NCBI GenBank assembly: GCA_034521755.1 | Contig: JAXHMB010000003.1 | Location: forward strand, 248,001-312,000 | Origin: JAXHMB01 sp034521755 | GTDB taxonomy: Bacteria > Bacteroidota > Rhodothermia > Balneolales > Balneolaceae | Direction: 5' to 3' | Length of the DNA: 64,000 nt | Part shown: positions 53,801-63,400 of the stretch, piece after piece | Position numbering within the stretch: position 1 is the first letter of the stretch | Layout: each line of letters starts with the position of its first letter | The notes under the pieces: generated by a model | The model's database searches: none | What the model was told of the DNA's origin: nothing | What the model saw: only the letters and a program-made list of their open reading frames with translations | Translations under genes and position numbers: made by a program

Positions 53801-54328
53801 TCAGCAACCAAGATACACTTTGGCTACAGCCATCTCACTTTCATCAATATATTCAGAAAGCGCATTGATGAAGTCTTCCTGGGTAGCATAGGGGCGACCG
53901 GAAATAAGTGCTTCGGCTTCTTCAGCATCAAGGCCCGGAATCTGCATCATCGTTGCCGCATCACTTTCATTTGCTTTAATGGGAACATAAATATGCTGTT
54001 CATAAGCAGCTACTTGTGTTGAATCGACATACTTGCCGATTTCTTTGCGGAACTGCTGTATGCTTGCATAGGGACGATACTCCTCAAATTCATGCACCAT
54101 GTTATCCCCTACATCCGGGATGGTTTTAAACTCTTCTTCAGTGCCCTTGTTGATATCAATTTTAGCTGTTACTGTATCTGCCATCATAGAATCTGCCGGG
54201 GCTTCAATACAGTCAAAAACCTGCGCAGTCTGTTGGTCCTTTTTCTCTTCTCCACTGCATGAGGCAATCGTCAATCCTATTAAAAGTGTGCCTGTTATAA
54301 TTTTCAGCTTACTGTTAAATCGTTTCAT
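53801..54328 (-). CDS. ComEA-like helix-hairpin-helix lipoprotein
   Basis: A 175-residue lipoprotein (LLIGLTIASCSGEE lipobox). After an acidic linker it has two tandem helix-hairpin-helix-like units: INKGTEEEFKTIPDVGDNMV then EFEEYRPYASIQQFRKEIGK (~58-100), and ANESDAATMMQIPGLDAEEA then EALISGRPYATQEDFINAL (~118-160). The pattern (xIPGxxxxxAxxIxxxRPYxxxxxF) matches ComEA-type DNA-binding domains, but acidic charge makes DNA binding uncertain. It is outside the cytoplasm. A TfoX-like gene lies 1.3 kb away. Confidence 0.75.
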   Translation of the reverse strand: MKRFNSKLKIITGTLLIGLTIASCSGEEKKDQQTAQVFDCIEAPADSMMADTVTAKIDINKGTEEEFKTIPDVGDNMVHEFEEYRPYASIQQFRKEIGKYVDSTQVAAYEQHIYVPIKANESDAATMMQIPGLDAEEAEALISGRPYATQEDFINALSEYIDESEMAVAKVYLGC

Positions 54329-54477
54329 TCTACTCTTTATTTGTTTGATTTGATGTTTTTTTTAACAGAATTCTCAATCCTTAGATCTTCCTAACATACG
54401 TTAGATGCTTCTAAAATACCCGTTTTTTACCTGATTTTTTATGATTTTATGGTCAGAAAATAATCAAATAAAAGACC

Positions 54478-54594
54478 ATGATGAAACTACCAAATTATAA
54501 ATTCGTTTTCGAATATTATCCTGACCTGTCGCTTCGCCTGGACTATATGATTGATGATTACGAAGAACTTATGCTGGAACATCAAAAATACTGA
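54478..54594 (+). CDS. Possible small protein (38 aa)
   Basis: ATG 54478 gives MMKLPNYKFVFEYYPDLSLR followed by LDYMIDDYEELMLEHQKY, ending in TGA 5 bp before the convergent SatD gene's stop. The composition is sensible for a small acidic, aromatic, soluble protein. No family is recognised, so this rests on composition alone. Confidence 0.35.
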   Translation: MMKLPNYKFVFEYYPDLSLRLDYMIDDYEELMLEHQKY

Positions 54595-54599
54595 ACAAT

Positions 54600-55253
54600 T
54601 TACCTGTTCAGCTGATTATTGATGTAATCTTGGATGCCCTCAAAAAGTGCATTAACCAAGTCTAAAGATCCTGCATCTTTATTTTTATAAAATGACTGTT
54701 CGGAAATTCCCAGACTTTTGGAAATTTCTTTATAGTCTATTCCCGTTCTTATCAAATGCATAAGCGCTACGCGATTGGAATTCCAGCTGCGAATCTCTTT
54801 GGAGAGCAAGTGAAGACTATTATTAATAACTCGAAGCTCGGGAGTATCTTCATTCTCCATCGTAATTCTGAACAGGCTTTCTCCTTTTTTCAATGTATCA
54901 ATGCCTTCTCTGGCCACATGAAAAGCCGGGCCATCCATGCCCAGCACCTGTTCTCTTTCAATAGAGGTAGCTATAGACCCGATTCCCACCGAAAAACGAA
55001 CCATAACCGGATGAAGTCCCGCCATAATATGCCACACGTCATCAAATAAATAGTCTGCACTGCTCAGCACCGCCTGAAATTCATCCCCCATCGTAATGCT
55101 ATACTGCGAAGTGATCGCTCTATCCTGCTCATTAAGCTCATCCAACCCTTGCCGCAGCTTCTCCTGCACAATCTTGCGGTCTGAATCATCAAGTTGTTTT
55201 GAGCCTTCTATATCGGCTGTTAAAACAAGATATTTATCTTTTTTCTCCATCAC
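54600..55253 (-). CDS. SatD family protein
   Basis: A 217-residue protein: DKYLVLTADIEGSKQLDD at the N-terminus, YSITMGDEFQAVL (~50-62), FSVGIGSIAT, GMDGPAFHVAREG, and a C-terminal helix-turn-helix (YKEISKSLGISEQSFYKNKD) that suggests DNA binding. SatD proteins are found in streptococcal acid/secretion operons and in many Bacteroidota genomes, usually with a DUF3307 membrane partner. Here a small membrane protein is encoded divergently 167 bp away. It may be autoregulated through the upstream dyad. Confidence 0.88.
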   Translation of the reverse strand: MMEKKDKYLVLTADIEGSKQLDDSDRKIVQEKLRQGLDELNEQDRAITSQYSITMGDEFQAVLSSADYLFDDVWHIMAGLHPVMVRFSVGIGSIATSIEREQVLGMDGPAFHVAREGIDTLKKGESLFRITMENEDTPELRVINNSLHLLSKEIRSWNSNRVALMHLIRTGIDYKEISKSLGISEQSFYKNKDAGSLDLVNALFEGIQDYINNQLNR

Positions 55254-55288
55254 CTAATATTTAACCATTTTAGTTTAAAAAATCAATA

Positions 55289-55310
55289 TTAAACCTATAT
55301 GGTTGTTTAA
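55289..55310. promoter_or_regulatory. AT-rich imperfect dyad upstream of satD
   Basis: A TTAAAC...GTTTAA arrangement with central AACCTATATGGTT forms an imperfect palindrome in the satD/small-protein divergent region. A related half (AACCATTTTAGTTTAA) lies at 55263-55278. It could be an operator for the HTH of the SatD protein. Confidence 0.35.
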
Positions 55311-55420
55311 TTATTTTTTCAACCTTCCCGGATTAACTAAACCTCTTGCTCAAAATAAATTGTAACAATAAGGGTAAGCGACACTCTTTTTACATAAATC
55401 ATGAAAAACAAGACAGCATT

Positions 55421-55552
55421 ATGTTAAATGACATCGCTCAAAAAATCAGCTTTTCTATTGGTCACTACCGGGCTATGTTTCGGGAAGAGGATATCAAGAA
55501 AGAAGGGGTCATTACACTTTTTGTGCTGCTTTTTCTACTGTTTGTTTTATAG
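55421..55552 (+). CDS. Small single-pass membrane protein
   Basis: ATG 55421 begins MLNDIAQKISFSIGHYRAMF, then EEDIKKEGVITLFVLLFLLF and VL (43 residues): a short amphipathic segment and a C-terminal hydrophobic helix. The frame extends upstream to 55346 with less typical sequence (68 residues). It lies divergent to satD, in the position where DUF3307-type partners are often found, but is far smaller. Function is unknown. Confidence 0.45.
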   Translation: MLNDIAQKISFSIGHYRAMFREEDIKKEGVITLFVLLFLLFVL

Positions 55553-55666
55553 TCCCCTCTTCTTGCTATAAAAGAGCTATATTAACGGCATAGCAGATCT
55601 TTCGTTACTTTTAGGCAGCTATTTTTTATACTATTGCAAGCACACTCTAAAAAGGCGGGATTGGCG

Positions 55667-56050
55667 ATGTCCTACAATGAAAAACTTGAAGACTGGGTAG
55701 ATCACTACTTTATTGACTATGAGGATCTGACCAAGAAGAAGCAAATGGGTGGCGTTGGGTGGCTGCTCAATGGCAATATGTGCGTAGGTGTCTATGAAGA
55801 CCTGCTGGTGATTCGAATGGAGCCTGACCTAAGTGAATCACTTGTTCAAAAAGAAGGCATCAGCCATTTTCAACAGGCAGAAGAAGAACTTGATCAGTTT
55901 ATTTCGCTTACTTCAACTATTTATGAACACCCCAAGGCATTGCACAAGTTTTTGAACCATGCTTATGACTTTACCGGCACCCTGCCTCCTAAAGAACACG
56001 ATACCCCCTCCCTTGATGAAGATGATATAAAACAGCAGTCCGGGGAATGA
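55667..56050 (+). CDS. TfoX/Sxy N-terminal domain protein
   Basis: A 127-residue protein from ATG 55667. MSYNEKLEDWVDHYFIDYED then KKKQMGGVGWLLNGNMCVGV and YEDLLVIRMEPDLSESLV match the TfoX N-terminal domain (G-G-x-x-L-L-x-G-N-M-x-x-G-V). There is no C-terminal helix-hairpin-helix part; instead an acidic tail (PSLDEDDIKQQSGE). Related proteins in competence-capable bacteria act as regulators, but this single-domain type is common and its role is unknown. Confidence 0.85.
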   Translation: MSYNEKLEDWVDHYFIDYEDLTKKKQMGGVGWLLNGNMCVGVYEDLLVIRMEPDLSESLVQKEGISHFQQAEEELDQFISLTSTIYEHPKALHKFLNHAYDFTGTLPPKEHDTPSLDEDDIKQQSGE

Positions 56051-56101
56051 ATCCTGCCTATTCTCTGTACTAATTATTTCTCAATGAATACATAATAAAC
56101 G

Positions 56102-56569
56102 ATGACTAATACAAAAAAACTGGGCGGGCTTCTGGGATGGCTTTTGCTTTGTTTCTCAGCCGGAGCTATAGGGGCCTATTTTGAACCCGGCATGTGGTAC
56201 GAGTTACTGGCAAAGCCCGCATGGACTCCTCCGAACTGGGTATTCCCGGTTGTGTGGCCTATTCTCTACGTGTGCATGGGAGTAGCTGCCTGGATGATCT
56301 GGAAAGAATTTACATTTGAGAAAGCTCAATATGAATTGCGGTGGTTCTTTGTACAACTGGGGCTAAATGCAGCATGGTCATGGTTGTTTTTTGGCCAGCA
56401 CAATATTGGCATTGCCCTTGCAGAAATCATTATGCTCTGGGTTGCCATTTGTTTTACCATGATGCTTTTTTGGAGAAGAAATATCCGGGCGGGTTACCTA
56501 ATGGTTCCCTATTTACTTTGGGTATCGTATGCCCTGGCGCTTAATTATTCCATCTGGCAGCTCAATTAA
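56102..56569 (+). CDS. TspO/MBR family protein
   Basis: A 155-residue, five-helix membrane protein. It contains LLLCFSAGAIGAYFEPGM, WYELLAKPAWTPPNWVFPVV (family signature), WPILYVCMGVAAWMIW, and FVQLGLNAAWSWLFFGQHNI (the N-x-x-W-S-x-x-F-F motif). TspO binds porphyrins and other tetrapyrroles and is often a light/oxygen-regulated signal protein in carotenoid-making bacteria. The lycopene cyclase gene follows by 93 bp on the same strand. Confidence 0.94.
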   Translation: MTNTKKLGGLLGWLLLCFSAGAIGAYFEPGMWYELLAKPAWTPPNWVFPVVWPILYVCMGVAAWMIWKEFTFEKAQYELRWFFVQLGLNAAWSWLFFGQHNIGIALAEIIMLWVAICFTMMLFWRRNIRAGYLMVPYLLWVSYALALNYSIWQLN

Positions 56570-56661
56570 ACAGCTACCACCTTGGGTCTCATACTTTTGG
56601 ATAACTCCTGCCCCTTTCCTATCGTTAACCCATACCAAGGACCCAAATCAAAGTATTAAGG

Positions 56662-57834
56662 TTGAAACTTTCCAACACATACGACTATATCATTGCCGGG
56701 GCCGGGGCTGCCGGACTTAGCCTGGCATGGCACTTGGTTCACTCAGAACTAGACCATAAAAAGGTGCTCATTGTGGACCAAAACCTTTCACCTGCCAATG
56801 ATAAAACCTGGTGCTTCTGGTATAAAGGCGACCCACCTTATGCTGAAATTATCCATAAGTCATGGAAGCAGACTGAGGTATATATCCGCGGGACTGAAGT
56901 CAACGAAACATTAACACAATTTCCTTATTACTGTATTCAGAGCGGTGATTTTAATCAATTCGTTTTGAAGCAATTAGATAAACACCCCAATATTGATTTG
57001 CTGGAATCTCCCATCCGGGAAATGACCGGATCTATTCGGGGGGCTACCCTTTCTACTGAAGACCATAACTTTGAAGCTGATTATATTTTTCAAAGTTGCT
57101 TTTCACCCCAAAATCTTGATAAATCAGATATTCGGTACCCGTTAATTCAACATTTTCTGGGCTGGGAAATTAAAACCGATAAACCTGTATTTAATGCAGA
57201 CTCTTTTATACTGATGGATATTGATGAGACGTACGATAGCGGAATGGCTTTTATTTATCTGCTTCCGTGGTCTTCTAATAAAGCACTGATTGAATACACG
57301 ATTTTTTCTCCCTCTGTTGAAGAGGCCGCACTCTATGAAAAAAAACTGGAGCTCTATCTTTTTAACCGGTTTAAGCTTAAGCGATTCAACTATAATATTG
57401 AACGCACCGAATATGGAGAAATTCCCATGCAAGATACTCCTTACCTGCCAACTTATGATCAAAATATCATCAATATGGGAACGGTGGGCGGACTTACGAA
57501 GCCAAGTACCGGCTATACATTCTCTCGCATTCAGCATCATGCCCAAGCTATTGTTGAGTCACTCATAAAAAGTGGGAAACCAGCTTTACCGCCAAAGTCC
57601 GATTTCCGTTATCGCGCTTATGATTTATGGCTGCTGCAGATCCTTTATGACACCCCGCACCGCGGTATTTCGGTTTTCCATGACTTATTTACAAAAAATT
57701 CGGTAGATAGCATATTCAAGTTTCTGGGCGAACAAACATCATTTTCCGAAGATCTAAAGATTATGAGTTCTGTACCCTATGCTCCCTTCTTTAAAGCCAT
57801 TTGGGAAACGCGAAAGCGGCTGTTTGAGATTTGA
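56662..57834 (+). CDS. crtY: Lycopene cyclase (CrtY-type)
   Basis: The start is TTG 56662, since no ATG precedes the dinucleotide-binding fold. The 390-residue flavoprotein has YDYIIAGAGAAGLSLAWHLV (GxGxxG), DKTWCFWYKG, and YLLPWSSNKALIEYTIFS (CrtY-specific region), then YGEIPMQDT and MGTVGGLTKPSTGYTF. It makes the beta-ionone rings of beta-carotene. With the crtB gene 34 kb away it indicates carotenoid production. The neighbouring tspO suggests light-related regulation. Confidence 0.88.
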   Translation: MKLSNTYDYIIAGAGAAGLSLAWHLVHSELDHKKVLIVDQNLSPANDKTWCFWYKGDPPYAEIIHKSWKQTEVYIRGTEVNETLTQFPYYCIQSGDFNQFVLKQLDKHPNIDLLESPIREMTGSIRGATLSTEDHNFEADYIFQSCFSPQNLDKSDIRYPLIQHFLGWEIKTDKPVFNADSFILMDIDETYDSGMAFIYLLPWSSNKALIEYTIFSPSVEEAALYEKKLELYLFNRFKLKRFNYNIERTEYGEIPMQDTPYLPTYDQNIINMGTVGGLTKPSTGYTFSRIQHHAQAIVESLIKSGKPALPPKSDFRYRAYDLWLLQILYDTPHRGISVFHDLFTKNSVDSIFKFLGEQTSFSEDLKIMSSVPYAPFFKAIWETRKRLFEI

Positions 57835-57857
57835 GATTTGTGTCACAACCTATAGCA

Positions 57858-58574
57858 CTAACTACTATCCGATATTTTTTCGGTAATATCTCCGAGGGGC
57901 GGGTCAAATTTTTCATCAAATATTTCGAATGGTACTGCACCACCCACCGCATCTTTTACGCCGCTGTCTTCAATCACCTGTTGATAGGTTTCGTAGCAAT
58001 CCAAAGCATCGAGAAATTTTTGCCGGTCTTCATCATTGGTCTCTACCCAGCAGTCGATGTCTTCTTTCTTAGATGATTTCAGGTTAAATTTACTCTCCAC
58101 TTCGTCTTCACTATAGTGTGTATATAACGCTAAACGTTTTGGATAGGGACTGCCCTTTTCTTTCAATTCACAAAATACACGTTTGAGCACTGCATGAGAA
58201 ACCAGATGATCTTCAAATCCGCTTACCCCATGTACGGCATATGTTACTGCTACATCCGGCTTAATTTTATGAATATGATTTTTGATGACCTCCTCTATTT
58301 CGATGGGATTCATTTCCTTGAGTCCGCTGTCGGGCAAGTTAAGAACAGTCATACCGGTCAGTCCCAATACCTTCTCTACACACTTCATCTCTTTGTAACG
58401 AATTTCACCCATCTCCTCCTTGGCTACCCCCAAGCGGTGGCGCTGTTTGGTTGCCTCTCCCTTGGTAAGAGTCAGTAAATATACTTCATGGCCATCTCTT
58501 AGCTGAGCAGAAATAGCGGGCGCCGGACCAAAAGATTCATCATCGGGATGCGGAAAAACATAAAGAATTTTCAT
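57858..58574 (-). CDS. PIG-L family deacetylase
   Basis: A 238-residue zinc-dependent N-acetyl-glucosaminyl deacetylase: ILYVFPHPDDESFGPA (HPDDE metal motif, residues 8-12), a second metal residue within HGVSGFEDHLVSH (~114-122), and LTKGEATKQRHR. Family members deacetylate GlcNAc-malate (BshB, bacillithiol) or GlcNAc-inositol. The malate-type substrate is plausible for this phylum but unproven. It is convergent with crtY. Confidence 0.88.
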   Translation of the reverse strand: MKILYVFPHPDDESFGPAPAISAQLRDGHEVYLLTLTKGEATKQRHRLGVAKEEMGEIRYKEMKCVEKVLGLTGMTVLNLPDSGLKEMNPIEIEEVIKNHIHKIKPDVAVTYAVHGVSGFEDHLVSHAVLKRVFCELKEKGSPYPKRLALYTHYSEDEVESKFNLKSSKKEDIDCWVETNDEDRQKFLDALDCYETYQQVIEDSGVKDAVGGAVPFEIFDEKFDPPLGDITEKISDSS

Positions 58575-58618
58575 AGATAAGTTTGTTGAATTAAATACCT
58601 ATTTGATCTATCCAACAC

Positions 58619-60361
58619 TTAGTACTTCCTGGAAATTTCCTCCGAAGAAATATAAAAGTCCCAGTTGCTTTGATACTCTTTTTCCGGTTTTTGATCCATC
58701 AGCACATGACGCACCATATCAACAGGAATAGTACCGTTTTGCAGCACAGTATCGTGAAACTGTTTTTCTGTCATTGATCCATTCGTCACAAATTCATGGT
58801 GCAAAGCACGGAATTGAAGTCCCCCTACCAGATACGCAATCTGATATAGCGGTCCATAGTTTCCTGTAAAAGATCGCCTTACTTCGGCCTCAGCATTGGC
58901 GTATTCATGACCAACTTTATTCACAAGCAGGTCAATACTTTCCTGTGGACTCATTTCTCCCAAGTGGTAGCTCAAAGAAAAAGTTATGCGTGCGCTGCGG
59001 TGCATTCTCCAGAAAAGCATGCCGATTCGTTCTTCCGGAGTCTCGGGAAAGCCCATATCCCAAAGCCTGAGCTCCCAGTACAGTGCCCATCCCTCAACCC
59101 AAAAAGGTGTATAAAACATATAGCGATGTGATTTATAGCGGCTGTTCATAAAACCTTGCAGATGGTGCCCGGCAATAAGCTCGTGATGCACCGTAGCTTT
59201 CGAAAAGTTTGGATTATTCCCTCTCATGCTCATCATTTTGGCATCATGCTCCATCGTGTTGGTTGGGTATGATATGAGAATAACTTCACCGCCCAGAAAA
59301 AATGGAGAAACAAGCTGTCTTTGGGGCGACATCATATTCATACGCCAGGTGTTCTTTGCCAACTCAGGGATGGTAAGCAGATCTCGCTCTTCCAGAAATT
59401 GTGTGGCGCCGGTTGCCAGATCATAAATAGCTTCGGGCTGCTTTCCCGCAGGAACATAGGTTTCCTTTACATGCTCCAGTGCGGCACGCCAGTCATCACC
59501 ATAGCCCAGATCGCGCGAAGCCTTTATCATCTCATTCTGACACCATTCAAACTCTTTATTGGCCAGTTTGATCAGTTCTTGGGGCGTATAATCAATCATC
59601 TCATACTCCAGTCTCTTGATGATCTCATCCCGGCCTATCGGATTACCAATGATCCCGCTGCCATCATCTTTTTTACTTTGATCTTTTCTCCACTCTTCTA
59701 AAAAAGAAATGTAGTTGCCCAGCAGGCTGTCTGCCTTTTTATAGGGCTTTTCTGCCCACCATGTGACATCCGGATCATAGCCGTCATAAAACTCATAGGA
59801 ATCCTGAAGCACCTCACGCAGATTCTCCGCCGCATCAACAGCCTTGCGTGATTGATGATACGTCAACCTATCTGCCTCTTTCAGCTGCTGCTCATTTTCT
59901 TTAATCTTGTTGGATAAGTTGTTCAAGTCTTTAGCCAGTGCCTGACCTTCAATATCCGTTCCTACTCTTCTTTTTTGCTCAAAAGAAGATATAATAGAAG
60001 CAAATGTTATGGTATTACGAACATCATTCGTTGCTTGGCGATCAGCTCGCAACTCATCCAGATCACGTTTGATATCTCTCTGAAGTAATACAAAATCGAT
60101 GCCCTCTGCGGTGTTAAGCTCAGCATACGTTATCTTACTGAGTTTGGTCAGCCAATCCTGATAAAAAGTCTCCATCTTATCATAATAAGCATCCGTAATT
60201 TCCAGTTTATAGGTGCGGTCCAGGCTTCCTATATCTGCACGATATTGATTGATAAGCGGAGAAATACGGCTGGGATAATCCGGAGTTTGGGCCTCAACAA
60301 GAAAAGGTATGAGCAAAGCTAAGAAGAATAATAGTGAACAACGGTTGGCAAAAGCTTTCAT
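58619..60361 (-). CDS. DUF885 family secreted metallopeptidase-like protein
   Basis: A 580-residue protein with a signal peptide (SLLFFLALLIPFLVEAQ). The rest is all-helical like thermolysin-fold M32/DUF885 carboxypeptidase-like proteins: the motif KATVHHELIAGHHLQGFM (HHELxxGHH, a HExxH-like zinc site, ~residue 395), FWVEGWALYWELRLW (third ligand Glu), and RSFTGNYGPLYQIAYLVGG. It is presumably a periplasmic or outer-membrane-linked peptidase. It lies 130 bp downstream of nrdJ, with a terminator between. Confidence 0.9.
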   Translation of the reverse strand: MKAFANRCSLLFFLALLIPFLVEAQTPDYPSRISPLINQYRADIGSLDRTYKLEITDAYYDKMETFYQDWLTKLSKITYAELNTAEGIDFVLLQRDIKRDLDELRADRQATNDVRNTITFASIISSFEQKRRVGTDIEGQALAKDLNNLSNKIKENEQQLKEADRLTYHQSRKAVDAAENLREVLQDSYEFYDGYDPDVTWWAEKPYKKADSLLGNYISFLEEWRKDQSKKDDGSGIIGNPIGRDEIIKRLEYEMIDYTPQELIKLANKEFEWCQNEMIKASRDLGYGDDWRAALEHVKETYVPAGKQPEAIYDLATGATQFLEERDLLTIPELAKNTWRMNMMSPQRQLVSPFFLGGEVILISYPTNTMEHDAKMMSMRGNNPNFSKATVHHELIAGHHLQGFMNSRYKSHRYMFYTPFWVEGWALYWELRLWDMGFPETPEERIGMLFWRMHRSARITFSLSYHLGEMSPQESIDLLVNKVGHEYANAEAEVRRSFTGNYGPLYQIAYLVGGLQFRALHHEFVTNGSMTEKQFHDTVLQNGTIPVDMVRHVLMDQKPEKEYQSNWDFYISSEEISRKY

Positions 60362-60440
60362 AAAAGGCTTGATTAATTGAATTTACTCTAAGGTGGTTAA
60401 TCTTGATTTTTGCTTCAAGCCTGAAATGTAAATAAAATAA

Positions 60441-60472
60441 AAAAGCCTGCTCAGTTTCGTCCGAGCAGGCTT
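60441..60472 (-). terminator. Rho-independent terminator of nrdJ
   Basis: Perfect stem GCCTGCTC / GAGCAGGC (60446-60453 and 60464-60471). On the minus strand it is followed by a T6 run, ~20 bp after the nrdJ stop codon. Confidence 0.9.
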
Positions 60473-60491
60473 CTGTTTGATTTATTAGTTA

Positions 60492-63400
60492 CTACGAGCA
60501 GCCGGTCGTGGAGCCGCACGTAATACATTTTTGACAGGTTCCATTTCGAACCATGGTCATACTCCCACATTCGGGACAAGAGTCCCCGGTATAACCCAGT
60601 TCTTTAGCTTTTTCATAGTCACTTTCATAGCTGTCTTCCGCTTTGCCTTTCGCCTGTGTGCCGTTGTCGGCAATAGTTTCGGGTTGAGGCTGCGGCTGAG
60701 CTTTAGCCTGCACCGATTGCGATTGTTGCTCTTGGTGCTCAGCTTCTTTTTTCTCAATCTCTGCCTGTTCTGATGGACGCAGTTTCCGCGTCAAAATCTC
60801 TTCGGCCGGAACATGCGCCAGATCATCTCTTCCGAGATAGGTCACGGCAAGCTCACGGAAAATGAAGTCAATAACAGAAGTCGTCATCTTAATATGCGGA
60901 CTTCCATTTACCATGCCACTTGGCTCAAACTTGGTGAAAGTAAAGGCATCCACAAACTCTTCGAGCGGTACACCATGCTGCAGTCCAAGCGAAATCGCAA
61001 TGGCAAAGCAGTTGGTCAGACTACGGAAAGCGGCGCCTTCGCGGTGCATGTCAATAAAGATTTCTCCCAGCTGACCGTTTTCATATTCGCCGGTTCTGAG
61101 ATACACGCTTTGTCCGCCTATCTTCACCTTCTGTGTGTAGCCACCTCGACGGTGCGGCATACGCTTGCGTTTCGCCACATACTTATGGATGATGCGTTCG
61201 GCTGAAGCCAACACTTCATCTTGTGCCGTTGCTGTATTTTCGTCAAGGTCATCCTCATCTTCCAGCTCTTCAAAGACATCGCTGAGGCTGTTTAGCGGCT
61301 GACTTAATTTAGAACCATCACGATACAGTGCATTAGCTTTAAGCATCAGTTCCCAGGATTGCATATAAGCATCCTTGAAATCTTCTACCGTTGCCTCATT
61401 CGGGAGGTTAATGGTTTTGGAAATAGCTCCTGAAATAAAAGGCTGCGCTGCTGCCATCATGCGAATGTGTCCGCCGGGCTTAATATATCGTGTACCGGTT
61501 CGGCCACAACGATTGGCGCAGTCAAATACCGCAAGATGCTCATCTTTGAGGTGTGGAGCCCCTTCTACGGTCATGGTACCACAGACATAATCATTAGCTT
61601 CCTGAATTTCTTCATTGCTAAAACCCAGATGCTTAAGCATGTCGAACTGAGGCTTTGAAAGCTGATCTTCGTTAACTTCAAGTACCTCCTTGCAGAAGTC
61701 TTCACCGAGTGTCCACTGATTAAATGCAAATTTGATATCAAAGCTGCTGGGCAGTGCTTCTTCAATAGCTTCAAGCTGTTCATCACCAAAGCCAAGCTCG
61801 CGCAGCGTTTCTTCATTAATATGAGGACAGCCTTCGAGCTTGGCATGGCCTTTAGCATAGTTAATGATATCATCACGCTCTTCCGGACTATATCCCAGAT
61901 TTGTCAATGCTCTTGGTACACATTGGTTGATAATCTTAAAATGTCCGCCACCTGCCAGTTTTTTGAATTTAACCAGCGCAAAGTCCGGCTCAATACCTGT
62001 TGTGTCACAGTCCATAACCAAACCAATAGTGCCGGTCGGGGCAAGAACCGTTACCTGCGCATTGCGGAAGCCATGCTCTTCGCCCATCTCAACAGCACGG
62101 TCAGATTCTTCGCGGGCTGCTTGCAACAGATAATCGGGACAAGTGCTGGCATCAATACCCATAGGCTTGATAGTCAATTCTTCATATTCATCAGGATCTA
62201 CATTATAAGCTGCACGCTTGTGGTTGCGTACTACTCGCTGAATATGTTCTTCATTGGCATCATATCGCTCAAATGTACCGAGCTCTTCAGCCATTTCAGC
62301 ACTGGTAGCATATGCACCCATATGAATGATAGAAGTCAGCGCACCGGCAATAGCACAACCGTCTTCACTATCGTAAGGCACGCCCTGTACCATCAGTGAA
62401 GCACCGAGGTTTGCATAACCCAATCCAAGCGTTCTGTACTTAAAGGATAGTTCCGCAATTTCTTTAGAGGGAAACTGCGCCATCAGCACGGAGAGCTCCA
62501 GCACGACCGTCCAGATGCGGGATGCATATCGGAGTGATTCTACATCATACTCATTGCATTCCTCTGTTTTGAAATATTTCATCAGGTTGAGAGATGCCAA
62601 ATTACAGGCCGTATTATCCAGGAACATATATTCTGAACATGGATTACTGGCATTAATTGGTCCGTCTTCAGGACATGTGTGCCACTCATTAATCGTATCA
62701 TGATACTGGGCACCCGGATCGGCACATGACCATGCTGCGTAGGAAATATCATCCCAAAGCTCGCGGGCTTTCATCGTTTTGCATGGCTCAGGCTCGCGCC
62801 CGTCTTCAGCAGCGTCACGCTTTTCTGTTCTCCAATATAGATTCCATTCCTTATCCTCTTTTACAGCCGTCATAAAGCTGTTGGGAATTCGAACAGAGTT
62901 ATTTGAATTTTGTCCGCTTACCGTGTTATAAGCTTCGGAATCCCAGTCGGTGTCATAGGTATCAAACTTAAGATCAGTAAAACCCTGTTCTGCCAGCTGA
63001 ACCACACGTTCTATATAATTAAGGGGAACCTGGTCTTTCTTTGCTTCCCTGATAGCCTGACCCAGTTCTTTGTTTTTAAGCGGATCACGACTTACCGCGC
63101 CGTTAAACGTACGGCCTTCAATTTCTACCGGTTTGTGGCAAAGATTGATAATTTTCTTCAAGTGACTTTCCAGAACCTTGGACCCGGCAACAATAGAAGC
63201 CACTTTTTGCTCTTCACGAACTTTCCAGTTTACATATTCTTCAATATCCGGATGATCCAGATCCAGCGACACCATTTTTGCAGCTCGACGAGTAGTGCCA
63301 CCTGATTTAATAGCTCCGGCAGCTTTGTCCCCGATCTTAAGGAAGCTCATTAGTCCGGATGACTTTCCTCCCCCACTTAATGGCTCTCCTTCTCCGCGTA

